Source: Labilibaculum sp.
GTDB lineage: Bacteria; Bacteroidota; Bacteroidia; Bacteroidales; Marinifilaceae
Length of the DNA stretch: 64,000 bases
Reading direction: 5' to 3'
Assembly: GCF_963664555.1 (NCBI RefSeq)
Contig: NZ_OY761461.1
Coordinates: 4,815,769 to 4,879,768, forward strand
Shown here: positions 9,201 through 16,876 of the stretch, one piece after another
Numbering within the stretch: position 1 is the stretch's first letter
Layout of the letters: each line of letters opens with the position of its first letter
The notes under the pieces: model-generated
Told to the model about the DNA's origin: nothing
Database searches by the model: none
What the model saw: the letters and a program-made list of their open reading frames with translations, nothing else
Translations under genes and position numbers: made by a program

Positions 9201-9470
9201 CTTGATAAAAAGCAAGAATCACTTCGAAGAATACTACCAACTCTCCTGCTTAAGGACCAATATTGTAGAGATCTCATTTTCAAAAATAAGGATAAGTTAC
9301 CTGAGATTATTTTAAAAGCTGGTGAAGATGAAGCATTTGATTTTAAAGAAGCATTAAAGGAAATGGCGATCACTTCCGAAGATGAAAACATTAAAGACAT
9401 AGCTATATATCTGGGAGTTGAATTTCCTAAAGACGAACCACTAGAAGCAGAATCAACTTCTGCTAAATAA
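6297..9470 (+). CDS. KAP-family P-loop NTPase with two membrane segments
   Basis: Protein of 1057 residues. Walker A is GGWGTGKS (49-56) and Walker B is LVLVFDNMDRLP (251-262). Two hydrophobic segments (about 138-157 and 167-186) lie between them, which is the hallmark layout of KAP NTPases and places the NTPase on the inner face of the cytoplasmic membrane. The remaining 780 residues are helix-rich, AT-rich in codon use and unrecognised; they probably sense or bind the target. KAP NTPases are STAND-related and are often found in defence loci and phage-exclusion systems. It ends the tight operon with the three TIR genes and SLOG, so it may be the membrane effector or the sensor. Start ATG is at 6297. 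Confidence 0.85.
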   Translation: MKKEISYPTFLNNSPIGKDQFEGQSQQTIATSIADQLKANSCKMIGIDGGWGTGKSNLVIIVENLLKVENSENTQNFHFFTYDAWGHQEDIQRRAILEELTEDLTTKLSKFESDKWKDKLKNLLAKNKETNTTAKPSLSIGIIISVLVVVFTPILKILTEKIESPYLKTLIVAIPLLFLMVVFFRTLYKLPKEKTTRKERYKLALQKLFEIYQKDKIEKTTYETISEEEPSVKKFRDWMKEIEEDLGNDRLVLVFDNMDRLPRLKVQELWSSIHVFFAETDYKNINIIVPFDRAHIRTAFKENGDQDCYGDDYINKTFSVIYRVSLPILSNWKNYFKEKWNDAFGEIDPELKQVLQIYDALTETITPRGIIAFINEFVSIKILTKETIPHKYIALFILGKTKILETPLKEIITPTYLKGLSFIYDGDEEMQKCVTALTYQIPVDNALQVVYSKKLNDALSNSEIDTIQLISQTKEFEDILLAIIPDITNIENAILMLNNINSEAYATKGMENDIWELIYRRSKEVQNNTQKIKDFQKVLFNRIKDKLGYIRSIISVMTDSNKKFNATDYYNSINELINQIKDKQYDIDLLKELEPKETDTEDFISFIETAKHSYKKYKVVTDANMLDESLASKKIDELKAINYVRYIYGDYELDLYRGKIKEYIQSNSGTLEHFKILIKQYKEVSDKFDVDIPDSTIYTHFNTLTKNDDFYYDLLAMRIAKQNNFNSSYTSIFNTLLSSNDTDDVIKLTNKINFYINYSDYLIGLKLFSAYSLYKSVAKKLTENNNGNQKANILTLLKNFQFICDSAEISHKSLITKLDGWPHTRVNVENIKENVSIDLIDQTLEVNNTLIDHIRAILTEYLNSISEELWKDYFKSPSSYEVEMALMLNYKWNTNAINAFKFTLKEIAIGNIPIPNKENWDKIVSSIDSSGRKLVAVFNDVRDVFISTAEMSLPLFTFFGNWLFNFSTLDKKQESLRRILPTLLLKDQYCRDLIFKNKDKLPEIILKAGEDEAFDFKEALKEMAITSEDENIKDIAIYLGVEFPKDEPLEAESTSAK

Positions 9471-9499
9471 TAAATAGTCTATATTTAAAATTGTATTCA

Positions 9500-10024
9500 A
9501 TGAATACTCAAAAACAAAGCTTTCTCTACAACGAATTTTGGATCCTCACTTTTGGAGGTGCATTTCAACGGGCGAACATTTACAAACCCAATGTGGAAAC
9601 TGAAAAACGGACAATATTTAGGATTGCACTTAAAAAATTTGTGTCAGAGCATATAATCCCTCAATATAAAACACCGGTTTGTGAAATATCTCATATCCTA
9701 AATTTAGAAGGTATTATAGCATTTTCAGAAAAATGGCATGAAATATTAAATAATGGAAAGTTGAATATTGGTGTCAGTCAAAAGCTACTAAATCTGATTC
9801 TGAAGTATTATTGGTGTTTGGGCGAAATTGCAATGCCTCCGCATTGTCCGGTTGATAGAATTATTCAAAGCAAAGGTCTAGAAGGTGAGACAATTAGTTG
9901 GACAACAATAGCGGATATAAATGTTTATCTCAATATCATCAACAAAATAAGGATGGAAGCTGAAAACAAGAACCAGACAATTGCAGAATGGGAGCTGGAA
10001 GTGTTTCAGAGAAATGAGAACTAA
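9500..10024 (+). CDS. uncharacterised protein of the defence cassette
   Basis: Protein of 174 residues from ATG 9500; an upstream in-frame TTG at 9491 is less likely. I do not recognise the family. The N-terminal part has FWILTFGGAFQRANIY. The middle has a striking segment, KYYWCLGEIAMPPHCPVDR (about 118-136), with conserved-looking Trp, Cys, His and Pro. The tail ends IAEWELEVF. It is soluble, with no signal peptide or membrane segment. It starts 29 bases after the KAP NTPase and may share its transcript. The WC...PPHCP pattern looks like a structural or metal site, but this is only an impression. Confidence 0.7.
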   Translation: MNTQKQSFLYNEFWILTFGGAFQRANIYKPNVETEKRTIFRIALKKFVSEHIIPQYKTPVCEISHILNLEGIIAFSEKWHEILNNGKLNIGVSQKLLNLILKYYWCLGEIAMPPHCPVDRIIQSKGLEGETISWTTIADINVYLNIINKIRMEAENKNQTIAEWELEVFQRNEN

Positions 10025-10070
10025 AAAAAATAATGATTTGTCAATTTTTTAACACAAATACAAACATATA

Positions 10071-10625
10071 ATGAACACGAAAAGAAAGGTAATTTTAATA
10101 GCATTAATCGCATTAATGAGTCAGGTTGCTTTTGCCAAATCTAAAACACTCAAAGGATCTGTCATATCAGGAAAAGATACTATCCGGTGTGAAATTTTTG
10201 TTAAAACAGGATTCAAAAAGAGATTAGAACAAAATTATTTCACAAAGAAAGTTTCAATTTTAAAAGATGATGTTAAAACAAAATATAAGCCACATCAAAT
10301 TGATGCATTTATAATTTCAAGTCCAACAGAAGGTGAATTAAAATTTGTTTCTCTATCTGGTGATAAACAAAACTTTTACAGGGAAATAATTAAAGGAAGA
10401 ATTTCATATTACAATTTCTGTGCTACTATTGATTATACCACAAGCTATCTTCCTGTTGTGGTAAAAAATGATAAAATAATCTTTTTAAACGTTATGAATT
10501 CCAAACAGAGGCTAGCAAAATTACTAATTGATTATCCTGAATTACACTCAGATTGGATTAATAAATACTCCAACAAAGATAGAATAGAAGTAATCCGAAA
10601 ATACAACAAGCATTTTCTTAAATAA
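10071..10625 (+). CDS. uncharacterised exported protein
   Basis: Protein of 184 residues with a clear Sec signal peptide: positively charged MNTKRK, a hydrophobic core VILIALIALMSQ, and a likely cleavage after VAFA (residue about 22). The mature part is basic and beta-rich, with no cysteine lipobox, and no family is recognised. Segments such as GSVISGKDTIRCEIFV and the later LPVVVKNDKIIFLN suggest a small periplasmic beta-sheet protein. An exported protein is unusual inside a defence cassette; it may be an ordinary passenger gene. It is 46 bases after the preceding gene, on the same strand. Confidence 0.65.
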   Translation: MNTKRKVILIALIALMSQVAFAKSKTLKGSVISGKDTIRCEIFVKTGFKKRLEQNYFTKKVSILKDDVKTKYKPHQIDAFIISSPTEGELKFVSLSGDKQNFYREIIKGRISYYNFCATIDYTTSYLPVVVKNDKIIFLNVMNSKQRLAKLLIDYPELHSDWINKYSNKDRIEVIRKYNKHFLK

Positions 10626-10664
10626 TCTCTTTTAACAGATAGTTAGTAAAAACACTCCTAAAAG

Positions 10665-11018
10665 ATGTTCGAAACAGTAAACAGAAATGCCTTAATCATA
10701 AGACCCAAGCAAGCTTTATTGGATTGGGTAAATAGTATTTTTCCAGAAGATCCATTATCATCAGATGCTTTAGGTAAACATGACGATGCCAATGTCTATT
10801 TGATTCCGGAGATGGATTCTACGGAAGAATCTTTGCAATATTTGAAAGATAATTTTGAGTCTTTTTTAGAAGAGATTCTTTTTGATTGGTGCGAAGATGA
10901 TGAACTATGGCCTAAAAATAGAAACTGGAAACTCTTTGAAGAATACCTGGATTATTCCATTCAGTCGGTTGTTAGGGATGTTGACAATAGTAGATTAGAG
11001 AAGGAAGAGTTGTGGTAG
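10665..11018 (+). CDS. small acidic conserved-looking protein
   Basis: Protein of 117 residues, acidic throughout, with no membrane segment. It begins with a strand, NALIIRPKQALLDWVNSIFP, followed by DANVYLIPEMDS and an acidic helical part with FDWCEDDELWPKNR. The opening pattern (LIRPKQ...LDWVN) and the WC-x-DE-x-WP motif resemble a widespread family of uncharacterised small bacterial proteins; I know no function for it. It starts 39 bases after the exported protein and is followed by a hairpin at 11020-11047, so it is probably the last gene of its transcript. Confidence 0.65.
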   Translation: MFETVNRNALIIRPKQALLDWVNSIFPEDPLSSDALGKHDDANVYLIPEMDSTEESLQYLKDNFESFLEEILFDWCEDDELWPKNRNWKLFEEYLDYSIQSVVRDVDNSRLEKEELW

Positions 11019-11019
11019 A

Positions 11020-11047
11020 GTCAGGTTTCTTGCGCAAAAAACCTGAC
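11020..11047 (+). terminator. hairpin after the small acidic gene
   Basis: GTCAGGTTT (11020-11028) and AAACCTGAC (11039-11047) form a perfect 9-bp stem with a 10-base loop, starting 2 bases after a stop codon. It is not followed by a clean T-run, so it is a weak or factor-assisted terminator, or an mRNA-stabilising hairpin. Confidence 0.4.
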
Positions 11048-11087
11048 ATCTTAAAAAAGCAACAACAGTAGAACTGGAATGAAATTA

Positions 11088-11125
11088 AAAATGTCCAGTT
11101 TATTAATTAAAAAACTGGACATTTT
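11088..11125. promoter_or_regulatory. 14-bp inverted repeat upstream of abiEi, candidate autoregulatory operator
   Basis: AAAATGTCCAGTTT (11088-11101) is perfectly inverted as AAACTGGACATTTT (11112-11125) with a 10-base AT-rich spacer. The repeat lies 27 bases before the GTG start of the antitoxin gene. AbiEi antitoxins are known to bind inverted repeats in their own promoter and repress the operon cooperatively, so this is the obvious operator candidate here. Confidence 0.6.
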
Positions 11126-11152
11126 ATTATCTTTGGATAAAACAAACAAAAC

Positions 11153-11878
11153 GTGAAAATATCTGAATACATAAGGATTAAGATCGACAAGTTCCCCAGG
11201 GGATATGTTTTCACCTACAATGATTTTATCACAGAGGTGAATAAAAAAGAAGCAATCATAAAAAGCTTGAATAGAATGGCTGCTTCAGGCAAAATAACAA
11301 AACTGGTAAAAGGTAAGTTCTATAAACCTGAAACAAGTGTATTTGGCACTCTTGCTCCAGATCAATACCAAATTGCAAAAGATCTATTAGAGAAAAACGA
11401 TAAACTAATTGGTTATCTTACAGGTTATGGCATATACAATCAATTAGGCTTAACAACTCAAGTAAGTAACACCATACAAATTGGTCGTAACGAGCCAAAG
11501 CCTGCTATACAAAGAGGGATGTACAAAATTGCTTTTATCAAGCAAAAAAACACCATTACCAAGGAAAACATTCCTTTATTACAGTTATTGGATGCCATCC
11601 GCTTTATTAAAAAAATACCGGATTCGACAACAGACACAAACTGTAAACGGATAAAAATACATTTACAAAAGCTTTCTTCTGAGCGAACAGATACAATTGT
11701 TCGCTTAGCACTAAAGTATCCTCCATCAACAAGAGCTCTACTTGGCGCCATGCTAGATACAATTGGTGAAAAAGACAAAACTGAAAACTTATTAACAAGC
11801 TTGAATCCAATAAGTAAGTACAAGTTATCGGTTTCATATGACACACTTCCCTCGAAAGAAAACTGGAACATTTTATGA
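11153..11878 (+). CDS. abiEi: AbiEi-type antitoxin / transcriptional regulator (DUF6088-like)
   Basis: Antitoxin half of a type IV AbiE toxin-antitoxin pair. The 241-residue protein starts at GTG 11153. An N-terminal winged-helix region (about 1-65: FTYNDFITEVNK ... LNRMAASGKITKLVKGKFYKP) is typical of AbiEi/DUF6088 proteins and would bind the inverted repeat just upstream. The C-terminal part is the antitoxin domain. In AbiE systems the antitoxin represses transcription and counteracts the toxin without forming a stable complex. The gene overlaps the toxin start by 4 bases (ATGA), as usual in this family. Confidence 0.88.
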   Translation: MKISEYIRIKIDKFPRGYVFTYNDFITEVNKKEAIIKSLNRMAASGKITKLVKGKFYKPETSVFGTLAPDQYQIAKDLLEKNDKLIGYLTGYGIYNQLGLTTQVSNTIQIGRNEPKPAIQRGMYKIAFIKQKNTITKENIPLLQLLDAIRFIKKIPDSTTDTNCKRIKIHLQKLSSERTDTIVRLALKYPPSTRALLGAMLDTIGEKDKTENLLTSLNPISKYKLSVSYDTLPSKENWNIL

Positions 11879-12867
11879 AGCTACACGAAAACAAACCACT
11901 TTTTACTGAAGCCATAAGAGTTACTGCTCAACAAAGAAAATTACCTGAAATCTTTGTTGAGAAAGATTACTGGGTAAGCCTTGCATTGCAAACAATTTAC
12001 TCAAATGAAATAGGCAAAGAGGTCATATTTAAGGGCGGCACGGCTCTATCGAAATGTTTTGGCTTAATCGAACGATTTTCGGAGGATATTGATTTGGTAC
12101 TTCTAAAAACGGAAGAGCAAAATCCAACTCAGTTTAAAAAGAAATTAAAGCAAATTACAACAATCGTATCTACTTCTATTCCTGAAGTGGACACCGACGG
12201 TATTACACACAAAGTGGGCATGATTCGAAAAACTGCCCATCAATTCGATAAGGTATTTACAAAAGGATATGGTCATGTAAGAGATATTATTGTTGTAGAA
12301 GCAACCTGGTTGGGACATCACGAGCCATACCTAAAAAAAATGGTCTGCTCTTACATTTATGAGATGATGGCAAATACCGGACAAATTGAAATGGCTAAAA
12401 CCTATAATCTATTGCCATTTGAGGTATTGGTATTGGATGTAAAAAGAACATTATGTGAAAAAATTATGAGTTTGGCTCGTTTCTCACATACCGAAAATCC
12501 AATAACTGATTTAGGCAATAAAATAAGACATACTTATGACATTCATAAAATACTATCAAATACAGATTTAAATGATTTTTTCTATTCAAATCAATTTGAT
12601 GAATTATTGTTGAAAGTGGCTAATGATGATATTACAAGTTTTAAAAACAATAATAATTGGCTTCAGTTTCATCCAAAAGAAGCTCTCATTTTCAAAAATC
12701 CAACAAAAATTTGGGATCAGATAAAATCAAATTACAATGACAGTTTCAAAGCCTTGGTATTTGGCATTTTACCACCTGACACTGAAATATTGGGACGAAT
12801 TATTGAAGTAAGTAAAAGATTAGAAGCAATTGAATGGACCATAAATCCAAACTCAGAAAGTAACTAG
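11875..12867 (+). CDS. abiEii: AbiEii-type nucleotidyltransferase toxin
   Basis: Toxin of the AbiE pair: 330 residues with a DNA polymerase beta-like nucleotidyltransferase domain. The glycine motif FKGGTALSK (residues 52-60) and the metal-binding pair in SEDIDLVLL (D71 and D73) are both intact, so the enzyme looks active. Related toxins add nucleotides to tRNA acceptor ends or otherwise block growth, giving abortive phage resistance; the exact substrate cannot be read here. It is coupled to the antitoxin by a 4-base overlap. Its position between hsdS and hsdR places a growth-arrest module inside the restriction locus, where it may also stabilise the island. Confidence 0.9.
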   Translation: MKLHENKPLFTEAIRVTAQQRKLPEIFVEKDYWVSLALQTIYSNEIGKEVIFKGGTALSKCFGLIERFSEDIDLVLLKTEEQNPTQFKKKLKQITTIVSTSIPEVDTDGITHKVGMIRKTAHQFDKVFTKGYGHVRDIIVVEATWLGHHEPYLKKMVCSYIYEMMANTGQIEMAKTYNLLPFEVLVLDVKRTLCEKIMSLARFSHTENPITDLGNKIRHTYDIHKILSNTDLNDFFYSNQFDELLLKVANDDITSFKNNNNWLQFHPKEALIFKNPTKIWDQIKSNYNDSFKALVFGILPPDTEILGRIIEVSKRLEAIEWTINPNSESN

Positions 12868-12930
12868 GTGATCATGACCAAGTAGTTGGTCCAAGTTTGT
12901 AAAATCAATGTACAAATAGAAGATATTGAG

Positions 12931-15900
12931 ATGAAATTTACCGAAGAAAAACTGGAACAAGCTTTTATTGAGCTCCTGGAGCAGGAGAATATACCGCATG
13001 TTTTGGGAGCAGCTATTAAAAGAGCTCCTGAAGAAGTGCTGATAAAAGAAGATCTGAAAGCTTATTTACTGCAAAAGTACATGGCAGAAGAGCTAAGTGT
13101 TTCGGAGGTAGATTTGATTATTCGCGATCTGGAAAAACTCCCCTCTTCTGATTTATACGAGAGCAATAAAGCCATCATGAAAATGGTGAGCGATGGATTT
13201 GTTTTTAAACGAGAGGACCGAAGTAAAAAGGATTTGTACATTCAGCTAATTGATTATCCCACACTTGTTATTTCAGCAAATAATGTTCTGGTAACAAATC
13301 AGGAGCCCATGGCTGCCGATAAGCAGGCAAAATATAAACGTAAATCGGACCGGAACATTTACAAAATTGTTAATCAACTTGAGATTGAAGGCTACCAAAA
13401 ACGCATTCCCGATGGTATTTTGTACATCAATGGATTGCCAATGGTGGTTTTTGAATTCAAATCGGCCATTCGTCCCGAAGCTACAATTCACGATGCGTAC
13501 ATACAACTAACAACTCGTTATCATAGAGATATTCCTGAACTGTTTAAATACAATGCCTTTTGTGTGATCAGCGATGGTGTAAACAACAAGGCCGGTTCCT
13601 TTTTTGCTCCTTATGAATTTTTCTATGCCTGGCGCAAAATAGAAGGGAACGAAACAGAGGTAGACGGAATTAGCTCGATGTTCTCGATGATTAAAGGGAT
13701 GTTTCAAAAGGAACGCTTGTGCGATATTATTCACAACTTTGTTTACCTGCCGGATGCCTCTAAAAAGGACGAAAAAATTCTTTGCCGATATCCTCAATAC
13801 TACGCAGCCAGAAAACTGTACGAAAACATCAAGATTCACCAACGTCCGAATGGTGATGGAAAAGGTGGGACCTATTTTGGAGCCACTGGCTGCGGAAAAA
13901 GTTTCACCATGCTTTTCCTGACTCGCTTGCTGATGAAAAGCAAGTACTTTGCGAGTCCTACCATTGTTCTGATTACGGACCGAACCGACTTGGACGATCA
14001 GCTGTCTGGCCAATTCACCAGTGCCAAAAATTACATTGGAGACAATAAAGTGATTAGTGTAGAAAGTCGTGCTGATTTACGAAAGGAACTACAAGGACGA
14101 AACTCTGGAGGTGTATTTTTAACTACCATCCATAAGTTTACAGAAGACACTCAATTGCTAACCGATAGGACCAATGTAATTTGTATATCGGACGAAGCGC
14201 ATCGTAGCCAAACCAACCTGGACCAGAAACTACGAATTACCGAAAATGGCGTTACAAAAACCTATGGGTTTGCAAAATATTTACATGACTCCTTGCCAAA
14301 TGCAACTTACGTTGGATTTACCGGAACTCCGGTTGATGCAACCTTGGATGTATTCGGTGAAGTGGTTGATGCCTACACCATGACCGAATCGGTAAAAGAT
14401 GAAATTACCGTACGAATTGTTTACGAAGGTCGCGCAGCCAAAGTATTGCTAAACAATTCAGCACTTCAGCAAATTGAGGAATACTACAGCGAATGTGCCG
14501 AAGAAGGAGCTAACGATTATCAGATAGAAGAAAGCAAGAAGGCTGCAACCAATATGAATACTATTATTGGTGATCCGGATCGATTGAAAGCATTGGCCGA
14601 AGATTTCGTAAAACATTACGAAAAACGCGTAACCGAAGGTTCTACCGTTAAAGGGAAAGCCATGTTTGTGTGCAGCAGCAGACAAATTGCCTATGAATTT
14701 TACAAAAATGTTATTTCGCTACGTCCTGAATGGGCCGAAGTATTAACCTGCGAAACGGGAAGCCAATTAACCGATAATGAAAAGAAGGAAATCAAACCCA
14801 TGGAGCGTGTAAAAATGATCATGACTCGTGGTAAGGATGACCCGAAAGAATTATATGAATTATTGGGAAGTAAGGAGTACCGAAAAGAACTGGACCGACA
14901 ATTCAAAAATGGTAAATCGAACTTTAAAATTGCCATTGTTGTGGACATGTGGCTAACCGGTTTCGATGTTCCTTTTTTGGATACCATTTACATCGATAAA
15001 CCCATTCAGCGACACAACCTGATTCAAACCATTTCTCGTGTTAACAGAAAATTCGAAGGTAAAAACAAGGGCTTGGTTGTCGATTACATTGGCATTAAAA
15101 AGCAAATGAACCTGGCATTGGCACATTACAACAAAGCCGACAGTCAGAATTTCGAAGATATTGAACAATCGGTTGTTGTAGTTAAAGATCACTTGGATCT
15201 TCTTGCCAAAATCTTTTACAAGTTTGATACCTCAAAATATTTTAAAGGATCGACTTTAGAGCAATTGAATGCTCTGAATATGGCAGCTGAATATGTGCAA
15301 ATCACTCAGGAAATTGAAAAACGATTCATGTATTTAGTGAAGCGACTAAAAGCGGCTTACGATATTTGCTCTGGTAGTGAAAAGCTGGACGAGATTGAAC
15401 GGGACCACATTCACTTTTATATGGCCGTGCGATCCATTGTTTTTAAACTAACCAAAGGAAATGCTCCCGACACAGCACAGATGAATGCCAAGGTTCGTGA
15501 AATGATTAAGGAAGCACTATTAAGTGATGGTGTTGAAGAGATTTTCAAACTTGGTGATAAGAATGAAAGCCAAACTGATATTTTCGAGGATGATTATCTG
15601 GCCAAAATTGAAAAGATAAAACTCCCGAACACAAAAATTAAGTTGTTACAGCAATTACTGGCCAAAGCCATTCAGGATTTTAAAAAGGTTAACAAAATTA
15701 AGGGAATAGACTTTTCTAAAAAAATGTCTGATTTGGTAAGTAAATACAATGAACGAAACGAAGATGATGTGTTGCGAAGTGAAGTCTTAGAGGATTTCAC
15801 CGACGAAATTATCGACCTCTATCATGCTCTGAGAAAGGAAAAAGAATCTTTCAATGAAATGGGTATTGACTTCGAAGAAAAAGCCTTCTACGACATTTTA

Positions 15901-16155
15901 AAAGCTCTGGCTCATAAATACGACTTCAATTATCCTGAAGACAAATTGATCGAATTAGCAAAAAAGGTAAAAGACGTTGTAGACGACAAAGCCAAATACA
16001 CAGACTGGAGCAAACGAGACGATATTAAAGCCGAACTAAAGGTTGGCTTAATCATCCTATTAGCTGAGAACGACTACCCTCCTGTCGATCGTGACGAAGT
16101 GTATAAGGAAATTTTTGAGCAGGCGGAAAATTTTAAGAAGTATCAAGAGATATAG
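12931..16155 (+). CDS. hsdR: type I restriction endonuclease/translocase subunit HsdR
   Basis: Restriction subunit: ATP-driven DNA translocation and cleavage of unmodified DNA. I place the start at ATG 12931 (1074 residues, near the family's usual length). An in-frame TTG 45 bases upstream is possible but weaker. Residues about 161-177 carry the PD-(D/E)xK nuclease core (IPDGILY ... VVFEFK). The helicase part shows GATGCGKS (about 317-324), DEAH (about 421-424) and GFTGTP. All key motifs are intact, so with hsdM and hsdS the enzyme should be complete. The gene is separated from hsdS by the TIR/SLOG/KAP and AbiE genes, and a relic of another hsdR tail lies about 660 bases downstream. Confidence 0.95.
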   Translation: MKFTEEKLEQAFIELLEQENIPHVLGAAIKRAPEEVLIKEDLKAYLLQKYMAEELSVSEVDLIIRDLEKLPSSDLYESNKAIMKMVSDGFVFKREDRSKKDLYIQLIDYPTLVISANNVLVTNQEPMAADKQAKYKRKSDRNIYKIVNQLEIEGYQKRIPDGILYINGLPMVVFEFKSAIRPEATIHDAYIQLTTRYHRDIPELFKYNAFCVISDGVNNKAGSFFAPYEFFYAWRKIEGNETEVDGISSMFSMIKGMFQKERLCDIIHNFVYLPDASKKDEKILCRYPQYYAARKLYENIKIHQRPNGDGKGGTYFGATGCGKSFTMLFLTRLLMKSKYFASPTIVLITDRTDLDDQLSGQFTSAKNYIGDNKVISVESRADLRKELQGRNSGGVFLTTIHKFTEDTQLLTDRTNVICISDEAHRSQTNLDQKLRITENGVTKTYGFAKYLHDSLPNATYVGFTGTPVDATLDVFGEVVDAYTMTESVKDEITVRIVYEGRAAKVLLNNSALQQIEEYYSECAEEGANDYQIEESKKAATNMNTIIGDPDRLKALAEDFVKHYEKRVTEGSTVKGKAMFVCSSRQIAYEFYKNVISLRPEWAEVLTCETGSQLTDNEKKEIKPMERVKMIMTRGKDDPKELYELLGSKEYRKELDRQFKNGKSNFKIAIVVDMWLTGFDVPFLDTIYIDKPIQRHNLIQTISRVNRKFEGKNKGLVVDYIGIKKQMNLALAHYNKADSQNFEDIEQSVVVVKDHLDLLAKIFYKFDTSKYFKGSTLEQLNALNMAAEYVQITQEIEKRFMYLVKRLKAAYDICSGSEKLDEIERDHIHFYMAVRSIVFKLTKGNAPDTAQMNAKVREMIKEALLSDGVEEIFKLGDKNESQTDIFEDDYLAKIEKIKLPNTKIKLLQQLLAKAIQDFKKVNKIKGIDFSKKMSDLVSKYNERNEDDVLRSEVLEDFTDEIIDLYHALRKEKESFNEMGIDFEEKAFYDILKALAHKYDFNYPEDKLIELAKKVKDVVDDKAKYTDWSKRDDIKAELKVGLIILLAENDYPPVDRDEVYKEIFEQAENFKKYQEI

Positions 16156-16176
16156 AATTTTGTAATTGAAATAAAC

Positions 16177-16761
16177 ATGAAAACATACTTTTCCAATCTA
16201 ATTCCAAAGCTACTTTCTTACAGTAAGAAATTGGATAGTTCATCTCTTCTTACCAATCACCATTGGACCGTTATAGATGAGAGTTTGACTGAAAAAACGG
16301 TTTTTATTTTTCGGCCTAAAGACAATCAACTTTTGATCTCCTGAAATGGAAAGGTGGAAAAAGGAATCTGGGAATTAGTTGATCACAACACCTTACTTAT
16401 AGACACTAAAACAGAATCTAGAATGTTTAAGCATGGCTTTGCTGATGATTCTGTATTGGCCTTAAAAGTAGATGGGAAAACTGAATATGCATTTCTAGTA
16501 GATGAAAATATTGTTCCTGAATCGGCTAAAACACTTGACGGCTTATTTACATTCCTAGAGAATAAATATGTGAATTTTAAGGAGAAAGAGTCATCTAAGA
16601 TTATGGATAAATCTCACATAGATATTGAAGCTCCAGTCCTCACACAGGATCATACTGAAAGAAATACTGATGATAATGATGAAGGACTATCAAACGCAAA
16701 GACCTTTTTAATTGTATTATTTATCATCATAGCGCTAATAGTTGTCTATGCTAATAACTAA
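16177..16761 (+). pseudogene. uncharacterised gene interrupted by an in-frame TGA
   Basis: An ATG at 16177, 21 bases after hsdR, opens a frame that reads 55 residues (starting MKTYFSNLIPKLLSY) to a TGA at 16342-16344. It then continues without shift to 16758 with NGKVEKGIWELVDHNTLL. The two halves read as one protein of about 194 residues; the phrase LLIS-stop-NGKVEKG would be natural with CGA (Arg) at the stop. The C-terminus has one hydrophobic segment (TFLIVLFIIIALIVVYAN), so the protein would be a tail-anchored membrane protein. The 3' part alone could start at GTG 16354 (135 residues). A point-mutation pseudogene or a sequencing error are the simplest explanations. Confidence 0.7.
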
Positions 16762-16810
16762 TTGTTCATCTTCCTAATAATAGGGATAAAATACACAAAA
16801 AAGATTCGAG

Positions 16811-16846
16811 GGAGCAGCGAATTTTAAGAAGTATAGGCAGGTGTAG
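16811..16846 (+). pseudogene. relic of a second hsdR 3' end
   Basis: This stretch resembles the last bases of the intact hsdR (16116-16155). Both contain GAGCAG, then AATTTTAAGAAGTAT, then a G/A-rich end with a stop-like TAG. The 15-base core is identical, and the flanks align with small gaps. It codes for the same EQ...NFKKY tail as hsdR in degraded form. It suggests that the broken gene at 16177-16761 sits between the working hsdR tail and the remnant of an older or recombined one. Confidence 0.5.
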
Positions 16847-16876
16847 AAAAACTAAAGTAGATAATTTGAATTTTTC

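Noticed and set aside
12886..12930. HsdR start at TTG 12886
   Set aside because: ATG 12931 begins the usual HsdR N-terminus (MKFTEEKLEQAF) and needs no rare start codon.
16354..16761. Intact 135-residue gene starting at GTG 16354
   Set aside because: The upstream in-phase ORF from ATG 16177 joins it across a single TGA, so the simpler reading is one interrupted gene.
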